A stretch of 64,000 nt of DNA, from the NCBI RefSeq assembly GCF_000317515.1, contig NC_019738.1, positions 1,277,501 to 1,341,500 of the forward strand, given 5' to 3'. Under the pieces are notes generated by a model. It made no database searches. It worked only from the letters and a program-made list of their open reading frames with translations, and was not told the DNA's origin. The stretch is from Allocoleopsis franciscana PCC 7113. Its GTDB lineage: Bacteria > Cyanobacteriota > Cyanobacteriia > Cyanobacteriales > Coleofasciculaceae. Made by a program: the position numbers and the translations under genes. Position 1 is the first letter of the stretch, and every line of letters starts with the position of its first letter. Below, piece by piece: positions 19,121-29,924 of the stretch.

Positions 19121-19167
19121 GCAAAAGTACCTCTTACACTATTCGTAGATAAGGGAGGTACTTTTGC
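19121..19167. terminator. bidirectional inverted repeat between convergent genes
   Basis: GCAAAAGTACCTC and GAGGTACTTTTGC are perfect 13-base inverted arms around a 21-base loop. It sits between the end of the WGxxGxxG pair (+) and the end of trpF (-), 9 bases from the trpF stop, so it can serve both directions. A/T stretches within the arms give T-rich 3' sides. Confidence 0.75.
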
Positions 19168-19176
19168 TTGTTGCGT

Positions 19177-19821
19177 TTATCGGTAATCAAGACTTCCCAA
19201 TCGCTCAAATAGCAAGGCGACTTGAGCTAAATCTTTATCTCCTGGCGATCGCTCCACGCCACTTGATAAGTCAATCCCACTCGGTTGCAACTCCCTCAAG
19301 GCATCTAAAATGTTATCCGGCGTCAAGCCACCGGCGAGTAACCAAGGAATGCTAGGGCAAAATTCTCGCAGAATTGCCCAATCTAAGGTTTTCCCCGTAC
19401 CCCCCAGTAATTGAGGATGGTAAGCATCCAGCAGGAGTGTATCGACACAAGGGGTGTAAGTCACCGCCCGCTCTAAACATTCTGGAGTCTTCACCCTCAG
19501 GGCTTTGAGAATTTCCATTTCAGGCAGAGCATAGCGTAACTTTTCGCAAAATTCTGGGGATTCATCACCATGTAGTTGCACGGAAGTCAAACCGGCGTCG
19601 GCAGCAATTTGACAGATTTCTTCCCAATCTGCATTAGCAAATACACCAATACAATCTATCGGTAACGGTAACGACTCCACGACTGCCCGAATTTGACTGG
19701 GCGTCACATAACGAGGGGAGGCTTGTACGCAGATAAAGCCGAGGGCTGTTGCTCCTAGTTGCGCGATCGCTTGACCTTGCTCCGGTTTGGTAATACCACA
19801 AATTTTGACCCGCATGGACAT
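19177..19821 (-). CDS. trpF: phosphoribosylanthranilate isomerase
   Basis: Third step of tryptophan synthesis: N-(5-phosphoribosyl)anthranilate to CdRP. 214 residues, normal length. Diagnostic motifs: [14 protein letters not shown] with the catalytic Cys at residue 8, VQLHGDE near residue 80, [20 protein letters not shown] with the catalytic Asp, and LAGGLTPDN, then [16 protein letters not shown] near the end. Alone rather than in a trp operon, as usual in cyanobacteria. Confidence 0.96.
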   Translation of the reverse strand: MSMRVKICGITKPEQGQAIAQLGATALGFICVQASPRYVTPSQIRAVVESLPLPIDCIGVFANADWEEICQIAADAGLTSVQLHGDESPEFCEKLRYALPEMEILKALRVKTPECLERAVTYTPCVDTLLLDAYHPQLLGGTGKTLDWAILREFCPSIPWLLAGGLTPDNILDALRELQPSGIDLSSGVERSPGDKDLAQVALLFERLGSLDYR

Positions 19822-19973
19822 CCTTCATTAATCTTTGCTTATTTGGGAATTTTGTTGAGTTTTATATCAAAAATGGGGGTAAAAGTGTTAATTCTTAAAA
19901 CAAGTTGTGAAATTGTTACCAAAGCTTTTTATGATTTTTTTGTTCGTATCGAATTGATCAAGCAAGGAAATCA

Positions 19974-20252
19974 ATGTTTATTAACTCACTTTTAATGACT
20001 GTCCAAGCGACTGTTCCATCCACACCCCAATGGAGTCCTAGCGTAGGGCTAGTCATGATTTTGTGCAACCTGTTTGCCTTCGCCATTGGTCGCTTCGCGA
20101 TTCAGAAAAAAGGTGTGGGTCCCGATTTACCCGGTTCCAAGCCTGCTATTTTGAACAAATTTGGTCTTCCTGAACTGTTGGCAACCGCCAGCTTTGGTCA
20201 CATTCTGGGGGCTGGTGTGATCTTGGGACTGAGCAACGCAGGCGCTCTTTAG
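19974..20252 (+). CDS. psaK: photosystem I subunit PsaK, copy 1
   Basis: Small thylakoid membrane subunit at the edge of photosystem I, involved in binding chlorophyll and in energy transfer from antennae. 92 residues with two transmembrane helices (about 26-44 and 70-88). GLPELLATASFGHILGAGVILGL is the PsaK C-terminal signature. AAGGAAATCA precedes the ATG. Followed 145 bases later by a second psaK. Confidence 0.95.
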   Translation: MFINSLLMTVQATVPSTPQWSPSVGLVMILCNLFAFAIGRFAIQKKGVGPDLPGSKPAILNKFGLPELLATASFGHILGAGVILGLSNAGAL

Positions 20253-20397
20253 AAGTATATTTTTGTGAATCAACTTGTCTCAACCATCCTTTTCGTAAAC
20301 CGCAATCATTCCCAAGGGAGACGGGAGAATGGCTGTTCCTCGGTAGCCTTCTGGTATTGGACTTGTATTTAGGTTAATCACGAAAGGAGAGGACATC

Positions 20398-20676
20398 TTG
20401 ATTCATTCGATTTTATTGGCAGCAGTACAGGAAACCGTCCCCGCCACACCTGCGGCGAGTGGGAATCAGTTCTTGGTGATGGGTATATGCATCATCCTTG
20501 GCCTGCTCATTGCCCGTATTGGTATTCAGAACAAGGGCAAAGGATCTTCCCTACCCTTACTAGAGCCAGTTTTGGGTAAAAATTTTGGTCTCCCAGAATT
20601 AATCGCGGGTATCAGCTTCGGTCATATCTTGGGAGTGGGTTCCATTTTAGGGCTGACCAATACCGGCCTGTTCTAA
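20398..20676 (+). CDS. psaK: photosystem I subunit PsaK, copy 2 (TTG start)
   Basis: 92 residues, two helices, with GLPELIAGISFGHILGVGSILGLTNTGLF at the end. The start codon is TTG at 20398, supported by AGGAGAGG 5 bases upstream and by length matching copy 1; no ATG fits. Sequence is diverged from copy 1 (roughly half identical by eye) in the loop and first helix. In Synechocystis, PsaK2 is light-stress induced and aids state transitions; whether this copy is equivalent is inference. Confidence 0.93.
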   Translation: MIHSILLAAVQETVPATPAASGNQFLVMGICIILGLLIARIGIQNKGKGSSLPLLEPVLGKNFGLPELIAGISFGHILGVGSILGLTNTGLF

Positions 20677-20717
20677 AAAACGCTTCCCGTTGAGGACAAT
20701 AAAAGAGTCTCAAACAG

Positions 20718-20760
20718 ACGCCCAATACTTGGACAGCTTGCTGCTCAACTTGGGCGTTTT
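20718..20760 (+). terminator. terminator after second psaK
   Basis: ACGCCCAA and TTGGGCGT arms around a long loop containing a small inner hairpin, followed by TTTT and AATTTT. Located 42 bases after the psaK stop. Confidence 0.75.
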
Positions 20761-20939
20761 AATTTTGGTCGTATCCTGGTAATTAGAGGCACGATAACGA
20801 TTGGGGAGAGTGGGGTTGGAGCGCAGACGAAGATGGGAGAAATTCTCATGGGTTTCTTTGATCCATAACGGGTGCGTCAGCGCTGGTGAACCGTTCACCT
20901 CTAAAATCGGGTCAAACGTCGAAGGAAGGGGAAAATCTG

Positions 20940-22139
20940 ATGCAGGCAAAATGGCGAATTGGCTCTTTATTCGGAATCCCGCTATTTTTAGATCCGTCGT
21001 GGTTTTTGATTTTAGGGTTGGTAACTCTACTCAATGCCTTGGATTTCTCTCGCCGCTTTGAGTTGGTTTTGGCTTGGAGTGCTGGGTTGGCAATGGCGCT
21101 ATTGTTGTTTGCCTCTGTTTTGTTGCATGAACTCGGTCATAGTTTAGTGGCGCGATCGCAGGGTATTAAAGTTAACTCGATTACCCTGTTTATCTTTGGT
21201 GGGGTAGCCTCGATTGATCGGGAATCCAAAACCCCTGGGCAAGCTTTTCAAGTGGCGATCGCTGGCCCCGGTGTGAGTTTAGGGCTGTCTGCACTGCTTT
21301 ATGGGGTGGCTCAGGTCGTGCCCAGTAATAGCATAGGACAGGTTTTAGCCCTGGATCTGGCGAACATTAATTTAATTTTAGGGATATTTAATTTAATTCC
21401 GGGATTGCCCCTCGATGGGGGACAAGTGTTGAAAGCCGCGATTTGGAAGGTGACGGGGAGTCGCTTTCAGGGGGTGCGTTGGGCGGCTCAAACGGGTAAA
21501 TTTTTGGGGGGATTGGCGATCGCGATCGGGTTGTACTGGATACTGATGGAGGGTCAGGTTGGAGCGATTTGGCTAGCGTTGATTGGTGGGTTTGTATTTC
21601 GCAATGCCACAGCTTATGAGCGATTAACCACTCTCCAAGAAGCCTTACTTCAGATTACGGCATCAGAGACCATGACCCACGAGTTTCGTGTGGTGGATGC
21701 CAATCAAACCCTGCGCTCCTTTGCCGAGGATTATATCCTGACAGACCTTCAATCGATGATGCCCTACTACGGGGCGGCTAATGGACGTTATCGCGGTTTG
21801 GTGGCGATTGATGATTTACAGGTGATTGAGCGCAGTCAATGGGAAACTCAGACTCTGGACAGGATTGTACATCCCTTATCGGAAATTGCCACCGTGGAGG
21901 AGAAGACTCCATTAGCTGAGGTGATTCAACGCCTGGAAACCGAACCGCGAAATCACTTGACGGTTCTCTCTCCTGCGGGTGCCGTTTCGGGTGTAATTGA
22001 TCGGGGTGATATTGTTCGCGCTGTTGCCAAAAAGCTGAATATGTTGATCAGTGAGGCGGATATCAAGCAGATTAAAGCGGAAAATAGCTATCCTCCAGGG
22101 TTACAACTCCCAGCGATCGCACAGGCAATTAATAATTAA
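20940..22139 (+). CDS. site-2 protease family (M50) intramembrane metalloprotease with CBS domains
   Basis: 399 residues from the ATG at 20940, chosen over an upstream GTG because AAGGGGAAA precedes it and MQAKWRIGSLFGIPLFLD is the conserved start. Multi-span zinc protease: HELGH with H63, E64 and H67, and the third ligand Asp in NLIPGLPLDGGQVL. The cytoplasmic tail (about 230-380) has a CBS-pair region, including the ETMTHEF and IDRGDIVRAVAKK blocks. Substrate unknown; related cyanobacterial S2Ps process membrane factors. Firm family call. Confidence 0.93.
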   Translation: MQAKWRIGSLFGIPLFLDPSWFLILGLVTLLNALDFSRRFELVLAWSAGLAMALLLFASVLLHELGHSLVARSQGIKVNSITLFIFGGVASIDRESKTPGQAFQVAIAGPGVSLGLSALLYGVAQVVPSNSIGQVLALDLANINLILGIFNLIPGLPLDGGQVLKAAIWKVTGSRFQGVRWAAQTGKFLGGLAIAIGLYWILMEGQVGAIWLALIGGFVFRNATAYERLTTLQEALLQITASETMTHEFRVVDANQTLRSFAEDYILTDLQSMMPYYGAANGRYRGLVAIDDLQVIERSQWETQTLDRIVHPLSEIATVEEKTPLAEVIQRLETEPRNHLTVLSPAGAVSGVIDRGDIVRAVAKKLNMLISEADIKQIKAENSYPPGLQLPAIAQAINN

Positions 22140-22165
22140 GATAATCGGCATCAAACATTGCATTG

Positions 22166-22193
22166 CTTGGACGGGCAGGATTCCCATCCCAAG
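22166..22193. repeat. dispersed palindrome, copy A
   Basis: CTTGGacGGGCAGGATTCCCATCCCAAG-type imperfect palindrome. Close relatives at 36119-36145 and 42458-42486. Confidence 0.6.
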
Positions 22194-22202
22194 TGTTCAC
22201 GA

Positions 22203-22982
22203 CTATTTAGCGTCGAAAGGTAAAGGAGGCAGCGCCAGAATCTGTTGCCATTCCAGTTCCGATAAAGGCTGCGTCACGAACTCAATACCAAAACAACGAC
22301 AGGCAGACTCCGTTAGCGCTTCTATGACAGTGGGAATTAGGCTGTCTCCCTCCGGCTGAATGGGCAGTTGGAGGAGCGGTGGTACGGGTTGACCAAAAAC
22401 TTGGGTAAATAACTCACAATGGCTTGACAAAACAATAGAACCATGCTGCAAAATGGCTTTTCCCCGTTGCAATTGGGCACTCCCAATCAGCTTATAACCT
22501 TCAGCCGAAAGTAAATCGGCACCTGTAGCCGTGCCAAAACAGTTGGGATTGTGAATATAGTCTCGTCCGGCTGCACCATAGTGGAGTTTTATACCCAGCG
22601 ATCGCCACCCTTCAATCAAAAACTCACAAATCCTTTGATAGATGTCCTGGCGTTTCCCTGTCAATCCGGAGGTAACCACCATATAAGTTAAATCCCCGTG
22701 ATGCAACACCGCTCGTCCCCCAGTGGGACGGCGCACCAAAGGCACTGCTTGTCCTTCCCAAGTTAGCTGCTGCCAGGATGCAGGCCATCGGCGTTGATGA
22801 TAGCCTAAGGAAATCGTCGGTGAAGCCCAAGTGTAAAACCGCAACACGGGAGGCTGCTTTCCCGCTTGGTGCTGCTCCAATAGCCAACGATCAATTGCCA
22901 TCTGAACCTGTCCCGACGCCTGCAATAAGGGAATCAAACGCCAAGATGAGTGAGGATTTGAAATTGAGTCGTTTGCAGCCAT
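22203..22982 (-). CDS. lipoate/octanoate protein ligase family (LipM/LplA-like)
   Basis: 259 residues of the biotin/lipoate A/B protein ligase family, which attach lipoyl or octanoyl groups to the E2 and GcvH domains. Visible: the SLGYHQRRW region near residue 58, the RRPTGGRAVLHHGDLTY block near 86-105, NPNCFGTATGADLL near 150 with a Cys at the position of the LipM nucleophile, and GYKLIGSAQLQRGKAILQHGSI with the conserved Lys. The Cys favours an octanoyltransferase of LipM type over an ATP-dependent ligase, but this is inference. Confidence 0.87.
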   Translation of the reverse strand: MAANDSISNPHSSWRLIPLLQASGQVQMAIDRWLLEQHQAGKQPPVLRFYTWASPTISLGYHQRRWPASWQQLTWEGQAVPLVRRPTGGRAVLHHGDLTYMVVTSGLTGKRQDIYQRICEFLIEGWRSLGIKLHYGAAGRDYIHNPNCFGTATGADLLSAEGYKLIGSAQLQRGKAILQHGSIVLSSHCELFTQVFGQPVPPLLQLPIQPEGDSLIPTVIEALTESACRCFGIEFVTQPLSELEWQQILALPPLPFDAK

Positions 22983-23061
22983 CCAATCTTATAAAGTTCT
23001 CCCCGCACTGCCCGGATCGGACAGTGGGGACTTCGCGGCACAAATAATTTGAATTTTGAAT

Positions 23062-23568
23062 TTAGGAGGCGGCACCGAACTCAGCCTGTAAGGCATCGTC
23101 GTTGTCATCGGCAATAGTGGCTACAACCGTAATGGCGCGAGAAATTTCCCCAGGCGATAGCTCAGCAACCGTTCGGGAAGATAACACGACCACTTGACTA
23201 TTGACAATTGCAAAATGGGCTTCAAATGTATCAGACCAGTTCATTTCTAGCAGCTTACGCATCAACTGTGGCTCATTGTTGGCGGGAAGCGGAAGCACCG
23301 AAGACCAAACCGTGAATGTGTCATCATCGCTGGAACCCGTCAGTTGCACAAACACTTCAACGCTACCGTACTTAAATTTCCACATGTAGCCGTCTTGGTT
23401 ATGGCTCACCATCGCTGTGTTTTCTTGATCGAGGCTGGAAATCACGGTTTCGATAATTTCCACATGATTGACAGTAACACTATCCTCAACTAACTCAGTG
23501 GCAACGATCTCTTCGGTTGACAAGGTTTCGGTAGAGAGGGTTTCGGGGTTTGGGTCTTGGGTTGTCAT
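23062..23568 (-). CDS. YbjN-domain protein
   Basis: 168 residues. Acidic, Thr/Glu-rich N-terminus (about 1-40), then a YbjN / type III secretion chaperone-like fold: QDGYMWKFKYGSVEVFVQL, FTVWSSVLPLP, LLEMNWSDTFEAHFAI and VVVLSSRTVAELSPGEISRAITVVATIADDND. Such proteins are soluble, and their function in cyanobacteria is unknown. Standing alone on its strand, divergent from the giant kinase gene. Confidence 0.87.
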   Translation of the reverse strand: MTTQDPNPETLSTETLSTEEIVATELVEDSVTVNHVEIIETVISSLDQENTAMVSHNQDGYMWKFKYGSVEVFVQLTGSSDDDTFTVWSSVLPLPANNEPQLMRKLLEMNWSDTFEAHFAIVNSQVVVLSSRTVAELSPGEISRAITVVATIADDNDDALQAEFGAAS

Positions 23569-23844
23569 AGGCTTGAGTGGTTTCCTCCGATTGGGATTTG
23601 CTCAAAACCCAGTATCCCCCGTGAGTGAACTTCTTGGTAGATGAAAGTTTGCCTGACTCTTAGAAAAGATTAAGGCATCGCCATTGAGTCAGCGAGCAGT
23701 ATCCGTTTAGATGACGACTCAGAGTACAACGTCATCTGCCTTTAGACTTATGTTAGTTTTGCCAGAAGAAGCGATCAGCTACCGCTTCGCTAACCATGGG
23801 GCTTTAGGCGATCGCACTCCCACCCGCATCCTCCCTATGCTCCT

Positions 23845-26800
23845 ATGCCCATTCCTACTATTTCTCCCTTAGTGAAAAAAGTCTTGAGAAAACTGCCCCT
23901 GCGACTGGTTCTCACCTTACCGTTTGTGCTGCAAACCGTAGGCGCAGTAACTCTAGTGGGCTATCTCTCCTACCGCAGTGGACAGCAGGCGGTTGCAGAT
24001 TTGGCTAATCAATTGATGCAAGCAAAGGGCGATCGGATTGTTCAAAGTCTAGAGCAATATCTTAAAACCCCAAAGGATTTGGTGAGGGAAAATCAAGCGG
24101 CAATGAAGCTGGGGATTTTAGACTGGCAAAATACGTCCCTCATAGAAACCTATTTTGTTGAGCAACTGAAGATTCACACGGATGTCAGTAGTCTCGTGAT
24201 CGGGACAGAACGCAAAGATTTTCTTTCCGTTACTCGTCCTCATCCTGATCGGTTCACCATTCGCCAACGCAACCCTGAAACGGGGGCGTTGGAAAACTAT
24301 GCAGCGGATTTACAGGGCAATCGCCTGTACTTGCAAGATACTCTACCCAATTATGAACCCCATGCTGACCCCCCAACCCGTCCGTGGTATAAGGTGGCAA
24401 AAGACTCTAAAGAGGGACATTGGCAGTTAGTCGTGTCTCTGGTGCGAGGCAAAGAGCAGCCCTTGCTCCTCCTGGCTTACTTTTTACCATTTGTAGACCC
24501 TCTAGGTCAGTTCCAGGGCGTACTCAGTGGTAGCGTCTTTCTTGACCAGACTGGGGAGTTTTTACACCGTCTTCAGATTGGCAAGACTGGACAAGCTTTC
24601 ATTATGGATGAAAAGGGACTGCTGATTACGACCTCTACCACTGAAGAACCCTTTCACCTGAATCGTTCCATTGAGCCAAAAGAAACGTTACCACCAGAAG
24701 TTTTGCGGTTAGCGGCTAAAGACAGCCAAAATCCGGTTACGCGAACAGCCGCAGCTTGGAGCGTGAAACCTGATGCTCATCCTATGGGATTTCGCCTGCA
24801 AAACAAATCATATTTTGGGCGTGTTATCCCATTCCAGTTAGATAACCAAATCCGTTGGACGATTGTGGTGGTTGTCCCAGAGTCGGATTTCATGGCTCAA
24901 ATTCAGGCAAATATTTACCGCACACTGATGCTATGCGGATTGGCGCTACTGGGGGCAATTAGTAGTGGGATTTGGACCTCAAAGCGAATTTCGCGATCGC
25001 TTTTTCGCCTTACCCAAGCTACCGAAACCGTAGCTGTTGGCACCCTTGATACACCGCTTCCAGTTACCCGCATTGCTGAAGTGGAGAGTTTGACGGCATC
25101 CTTTCGCCAGATGGTGATGGCACTTCAAGAAGCCAACCAACTTCGCCAAAACTATGCCCAAGATTTAGAACGACAGGTTGCTTTAAAAACGGCTGCCCTC
25201 ACCGAAGCTCAACACATTGCGAAGGTTGGCAGTTGGGAGTTTGATCTGGCGAAACAGGAGGTGATTTGGTCACAGGAACTGTATCGCATTTATGAAGCCG
25301 AAGAGCAAGCGCCGGTACCCAGACCGGATCTAACCATTCAGCAGATTCATCCCGATGATCAGGAACGATTCCAACGGGAGGTGGTTGAAGCGATGATTGC
25401 TCCTGGATTCTTCGATACTGATTTAAGGATCATTACCCAGAAAGGCAACATTCGCTATATCCATGCCAAGGGACAACCCATTTACAATGCCCAAAAAGAG
25501 GTGGTGAAGTGGGTAGGTACGGTTGCCGATATTAGCGATCGCAAAGTAACTGAACTGGCACTGCAAGCACAAGAGCAACAGTTATCCAGCATTGCCGCCA
25601 ATATTCCCGGTGGCATTTATCGAGCAGTTTATTCCGCAGACGGCAACCTGTTGAGCTTGTATTTAAGTGATAGCTACCGCCAACTTTTAGGATATGACCC
25701 CAATGAATTGCTCCAAGATCCAGGGGGTTTAAATAATGCCTTAAATCTGATCCACCCAGATGATCGTCCCAAATTTTTCCAGGCATTACAACTAGCCGGA
25801 CAAACATTAGAACCGGTTCAGCTGGAGTATCGGTTAATGACTGCATCAGGAGAAGGGAAATGGATTATCGATCACGCCCGATTTCAAAAGGGGGAGCAGG
25901 GTGAACTGATTGTAGATGGGGTGGATATTGACATTAGCGATCGCAAACTTGCAGAAGTTGCACTACAGCAGAGTGAGGAGCGTTTTCAGGAAATTGCATC
26001 CACGATTAACCAATTTTTCTTTGTTCGTTGTGCCAAATCTCAACAATTTCTGTATGTTAGTCCCGCTTACGAAAAGATTTTTGGAAGCACCTGTGAGAGC
26101 TTATATAAAAACTCTGACTCTTGGTTAGAGGCGATACATCCCGACGAGCGCCAACAGATTATTGCATCTCTTTCACAACAGTTTCAAGGCCACTCGGTCA
26201 GGCGAGAGTACCGCATTATTCGTCCCGATGGTGCAATTCGCTGGATTTATGCACAAATCTTGATAGTTCGGGATGAAGCCGGTCATCCACTCCGCTACAT
26301 AGGCTTTGCTGATGACATCACAGAGCGCAAACAAGCTGAGGAAAACTTACAACGGTATGAACGGATTGTTTCCGCAACAGCCGATGGTATTGCATTGCTA
26401 GATCGGAACTATATTTATCAGGTGGTCAATCAGACTTATCTGATTTGGCATAATAAACAGTACGAAGAGATTGTAGGACATTCAGTCGCCGATCTTTTAG
26501 GCGAAGATTTATATCAAAATCTGGTTAAAGAGTGTTTAGATCGAACGGTAGCTGGAGAGACTGTTCGTTATCAAGCCTGGTTTGAGTTTAAGGCTGAGCC
26601 GACAAAACAACGCTTCTTGAATGTTACTTACTCGCCTTATTATGAGACAGACAATACCATATCAGGAGTAGTTGTCGGACTGCGGGATCTCACACAACAG
26701 AAACAAGCTGAAGACGCATTGCGCCAAAGCGAAGAACGCCTGAAATATCTGCTCACCGCTAGTCCCGCCGTCATTTTTAGCTGCAAGCCTGAGGGAGATT

Positions 26801-29721
26801 ATCGGGCTACATTTATGAGCCAGAATGTCCGCGCTATTCTGGGCTACGACGCACAAGAATTTCTCAACAGTTCCCAGTTTTGGGAGATGCGCGTCCACTC
26901 GGACGATTTGGAGGGCATTGTCGCCAGTTTACCGCAATTGTTCGAGCAGGGGTCTTGCACCTACGAATACCGCTTCTTACATGCGGATGGAACTTACCAT
27001 TGGTTATACACTCAACTGAGGTTGGTCAAGGATGAAGTGGGCAACCCCTTTGAGTGCATTGGTTATTTGATTGATATTAATGATAAAAAGCGTGCAGAAC
27101 TTTCCTTGCAAGCCTCTCAATCTCGATTTGCAGGCATTCTCGAAATTGCTAACGATGCCATTATTACCGTAGACGCCTTGCAACAAATCACTCTGTTTAA
27201 CCAGGGAGCGGAAAAGATATTTGGCTACAGAGCGGATGAAGTTTTAGGGCAACCCCTCGATTTGCTCTTGCCTAGTCGTGTGAGAGACATACATCATCAG
27301 CACGTTACTGCCTTTAGCGAATCGGTTGGTACAGCAAGACGCATGGCAGAGCGGGGCGAGATTTTTGCCCGCCGCAAAGACGGGAGTGAGTTTCCGGCTG
27401 AAGCCTCAATTTCTAAGCTGGAAATCAACGGCGAAATCATCTCTACTGCTATTTTGCGTGATATTAGCGATCGCAAACATGCCGAAGCAGCCCTTAAACA
27501 TAGTGAGGAACGCTACCTTGCCATTATTGAAGATCAGACAGAACTGATTACTCGATTTCAACCGGATGGTACACTCACTTTCGTGAATCAAGCCTTCTGC
27601 CGCTATTATGCTAAGTCACGATCAGAGATTCTGAATAAACGTTATCAACCGTTTATTTTCCCACAAGACCTGGAAAAAATCAGGCAATTCCTAGACTCCC
27701 TCAACGTGGAAAAACCTCTAGGAACCATTGAACATCGGGTTATTGTTGCTGGGGAAATTCGCTGGATGCAATGGATTAACCGGGCAATATTTGATGAGCA
27801 AGGTAACTTTGTTGAGTTCCAGTCAGTAGGACGAGATATTACAGAACAAAGAAAAGCTCAGGAAGCCCTCAAAAACAGTGAACGTAAATTTAAGGGAGCC
27901 TTTGATACCATCGCCGTAGGGATGTGTCTGGTCTCGATTGCGGGTGGATTTTTAGAAGTTAATACAGCTTTATGTCAAATGTTGGGCTATTCTGAGTCGC
28001 AACTTTTATCTATAAGGTGGCAAGATATTGTCTATCAAGAAGACCAATTTCAAGAGCTAGAATGCGTAGAGCGAATGTATGCTGGTGAACAAGACGGTTA
28101 TCAACTTGAACAACAATTTGTTTGTCAAGATGGAACAGTGATATGGGGACTATCCAGTGTTTCCTTGATGCGCGGTATTCACCAAGAACCTATGTATCTA
28201 ATTGCCCAAGTTACTGATATTACAGAGCGCAAACAAGCCGAAATCGCCCTGCAAGCTGCCAAGGAAGCCGCAGAATCGGCAAATCGAGCAAAAAGCAAGT
28301 TCTTGGCGAATATGAGCCACGAACTCCGTACCCCTCTCAATGGCATTTTGGGCTACGCGCAAATTCTGCAACGGAATAAAGACACGACTCCTCAACAAAA
28401 GAAAGGTGTGGACATTATCCAACAGTGCGGCGAACACCTGCTCACACTGATTAACGACATTTTAGACCTCTCTAAAATTGAAGCAGAGAAACTTGGACTC
28501 TACCCAGACGATTTTAATTTTTCCGCCTTCCTCAAAGGGGTTTTTGAAATCTTTTGCCTCAAAGCCGCACAAAAATCAATTGACTTTAGATATGTAACGT
28601 CTAACAAACTCCCTACGGTAGTTCATGCTGACGAAAAGCGACTGCGCCAAATCTTAATTAACCTTTTAAGCAATGCTGTCAAATTTACTGATGCTGGTAG
28701 TATTACGTTCAAGGTAGAGGTAATTGGAAGTAATAAACAAGACCAATTATCAATTAATAATCCAAAATCCAAAATTCAAAATCAATTGATTCGCTTCCAA
28801 GTTGAAGATACTGGCATCGGTATGACGAGTGAGCAATTGGAAAAAATATTCTTGCCTTTCGAGCAGGTTGGGAATAGTTCCCGTTATGCAGAAGGAACGG
28901 GTTTGGGGCTATCGATTACTGAGAAACTTGTCTGTTTAATGGGAAGCCAAATTTTTGTTGAAAGTACTCCTGGGGTTGGGAGCAAATTTTGGTTTGACTT
29001 AGACTTGCCTGTTGTCTCAAACCCAATAGAGTCAACACTCATCAAATCAACCCATACTATCATTGGCTATCAGGGCAAGAAACGGAAAATTCTTATTGTT
29101 GATGACCGTTGGGAGAATTGCGCCGTCCTCGTCAATCTCCTAGAACCCCTCGGATTTGAACTCACAAAGGCAGCGAATGGACAAGAGGGTTTAGAAAAAG
29201 CCATTGAGGTGCAACCGGATTTAATTTTTGTTGACTTAGTCATGCCTGTAATGGATGGTTACGAAATGACCCGGCAACTACGTCAATTCCCAGCGTTTCA
29301 AACTACAAAGATTATTGCCATCTCTGCCAATGCCTTTGAAGCTGACCAACTTTATACCCTGGAATCTGGCTGCAACGATTTTCTCTCCAAGCCGCTTCAA
29401 ACTGAAGAATTGTTACACAAAATCAAGAGTTACTTAGACTTAACCTGGATTTCTGACCCGAAAAAGACTGGGGATGGGGAAACACTATCTATAAATATCG
29501 TAGATGCGACATTACCCCCAATGGTGATACCACCTCCTGAAGAACTGCTTGCCCTGTCACAAGCTGCTATGATTGGTGCTATTTCTGAAGTTGAGCAGGA
29601 AATTATCCGACTCCAGCAATTAAACCCTGAATATACTGCTTTTGTGACCAGAGTATTGCAACTTGCCGAAGAATTTGAATATGAAGAAATTGTAAACTTA
29701 GTTGACTGCTATTTAATATAG
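23845..29721 (+). CDS. hybrid sensor histidine kinase with Cache, HAMP, eight PAS, HisKA, HATPase and REC domains
   Basis: 1958 residues. An N-terminal transmembrane helix (about 18-42), a double-Cache extracellular sensor (about 45-335) and a second helix (about 352-372) are followed by HAMP (about 375-430). Eight PAS domains start near residues 454, 579, 711, 836, 965, 1092, 1220 and 1346. HisKA carries H1492 in [16 protein letters not shown], the HATPase region is about 1592-1720 ([18 protein letters not shown]), and the receiver has D1797 in [12 protein letters not shown] roughly 80-residue tail ends the protein. PAS motif [12 protein letters not shown] suggests redox or oxygen-type sensing, unproven. 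Partner regulator not adjacent. Confidence 0.95.
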   Translation: MPIPTISPLVKKVLRKLPLRLVLTLPFVLQTVGAVTLVGYLSYRSGQQAVADLANQLMQAKGDRIVQSLEQYLKTPKDLVRENQAAMKLGILDWQNTSLIETYFVEQLKIHTDVSSLVIGTERKDFLSVTRPHPDRFTIRQRNPETGALENYAADLQGNRLYLQDTLPNYEPHADPPTRPWYKVAKDSKEGHWQLVVSLVRGKEQPLLLLAYFLPFVDPLGQFQGVLSGSVFLDQTGEFLHRLQIGKTGQAFIMDEKGLLITTSTTEEPFHLNRSIEPKETLPPEVLRLAAKDSQNPVTRTAAAWSVKPDAHPMGFRLQNKSYFGRVIPFQLDNQIRWTIVVVVPESDFMAQIQANIYRTLMLCGLALLGAISSGIWTSKRISRSLFRLTQATETVAVGTLDTPLPVTRIAEVESLTASFRQMVMALQEANQLRQNYAQDLERQVALKTAALTEAQHIAKVGSWEFDLAKQEVIWSQELYRIYEAEEQAPVPRPDLTIQQIHPDDQERFQREVVEAMIAPGFFDTDLRIITQKGNIRYIHAKGQPIYNAQKEVVKWVGTVADISDRKVTELALQAQEQQLSSIAANIPGGIYRAVYSADGNLLSLYLSDSYRQLLGYDPNELLQDPGGLNNALNLIHPDDRPKFFQALQLAGQTLEPVQLEYRLMTASGEGKWIIDHARFQKGEQGELIVDGVDIDISDRKLAEVALQQSEERFQEIASTINQFFFVRCAKSQQFLYVSPAYEKIFGSTCESLYKNSDSWLEAIHPDERQQIIASLSQQFQGHSVRREYRIIRPDGAIRWIYAQILIVRDEAGHPLRYIGFADDITERKQAEENLQRYERIVSATADGIALLDRNYIYQVVNQTYLIWHNKQYEEIVGHSVADLLGEDLYQNLVKECLDRTVAGETVRYQAWFEFKAEPTKQRFLNVTYSPYYETDNTISGVVVGLRDLTQQKQAEDALRQSEERLKYLLTASPAVIFSCKPEGDYRATFMSQNVRAILGYDAQEFLNSSQFWEMRVHSDDLEGIVASLPQLFEQGSCTYEYRFLHADGTYHWLYTQLRLVKDEVGNPFECIGYLIDINDKKRAELSLQASQSRFAGILEIANDAIITVDALQQITLFNQGAEKIFGYRADEVLGQPLDLLLPSRVRDIHHQHVTAFSESVGTARRMAERGEIFARRKDGSEFPAEASISKLEINGEIISTAILRDISDRKHAEAALKHSEERYLAIIEDQTELITRFQPDGTLTFVNQAFCRYYAKSRSEILNKRYQPFIFPQDLEKIRQFLDSLNVEKPLGTIEHRVIVAGEIRWMQWINRAIFDEQGNFVEFQSVGRDITEQRKAQEALKNSERKFKGAFDTIAVGMCLVSIAGGFLEVNTALCQMLGYSESQLLSIRWQDIVYQEDQFQELECVERMYAGEQDGYQLEQQFVCQDGTVIWGLSSVSLMRGIHQEPMYLIAQVTDITERKQAEIALQAAKEAAESANRAKSKFLANMSHELRTPLNGILGYAQILQRNKDTTPQQKKGVDIIQQCGEHLLTLINDILDLSKIEAEKLGLYPDDFNFSAFLKGVFEIFCLKAAQKSIDFRYVTSNKLPTVVHADEKRLRQILINLLSNAVKFTDAGSITFKVEVIGSNKQDQLSINNPKSKIQNQLIRFQVEDTGIGMTSEQLEKIFLPFEQVGNSSRYAEGTGLGLSITEKLVCLMGSQIFVESTPGVGSKFWFDLDLPVVSNPIESTLIKSTHTIIGYQGKKRKILIVDDRWENCAVLVNLLEPLGFELTKAANGQEGLEKAIEVQPDLIFVDLVMPVMDGYEMTRQLRQFPAFQTTKIIAISANAFEADQLYTLESGCNDFLSKPLQTEELLHKIKSYLDLTWISDPKKTGDGETLSINIVDATLPPMVIPPPEELLALSQAAMIGAISEVEQEIIRLQQLNPEYTAFVTRVLQLAEEFEYEEIVNLVDCYLI

Positions 29722-29761
29722 CGTTTCTCTATTTGGTGAGGTACAACGTAGTTGGCTTTAA

Positions 29762-29790
29762 GGCAGAAGGCAGAGGGCAAAGGGCAGAAG
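29762..29790. repeat. short tandem repeats (GGCAGAA/GGCAAAG type)
   Basis: Degenerate purine-rich heptamer units of a kind common between cyanobacterial genes. Confidence 0.5.
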
Positions 29791-29924
29791 TTGAGTGTAA
29801 TCCACTTATTTGAGAACCGCTATAAAAGAATCAAGATGAGTGTGAAAATTCCGGTAAACCTCGCAGCTCTCTCATGAAACCCTAACTCATGAGAAAAGGA
29901 GGTCTACCGTACTCACCAGATTGT

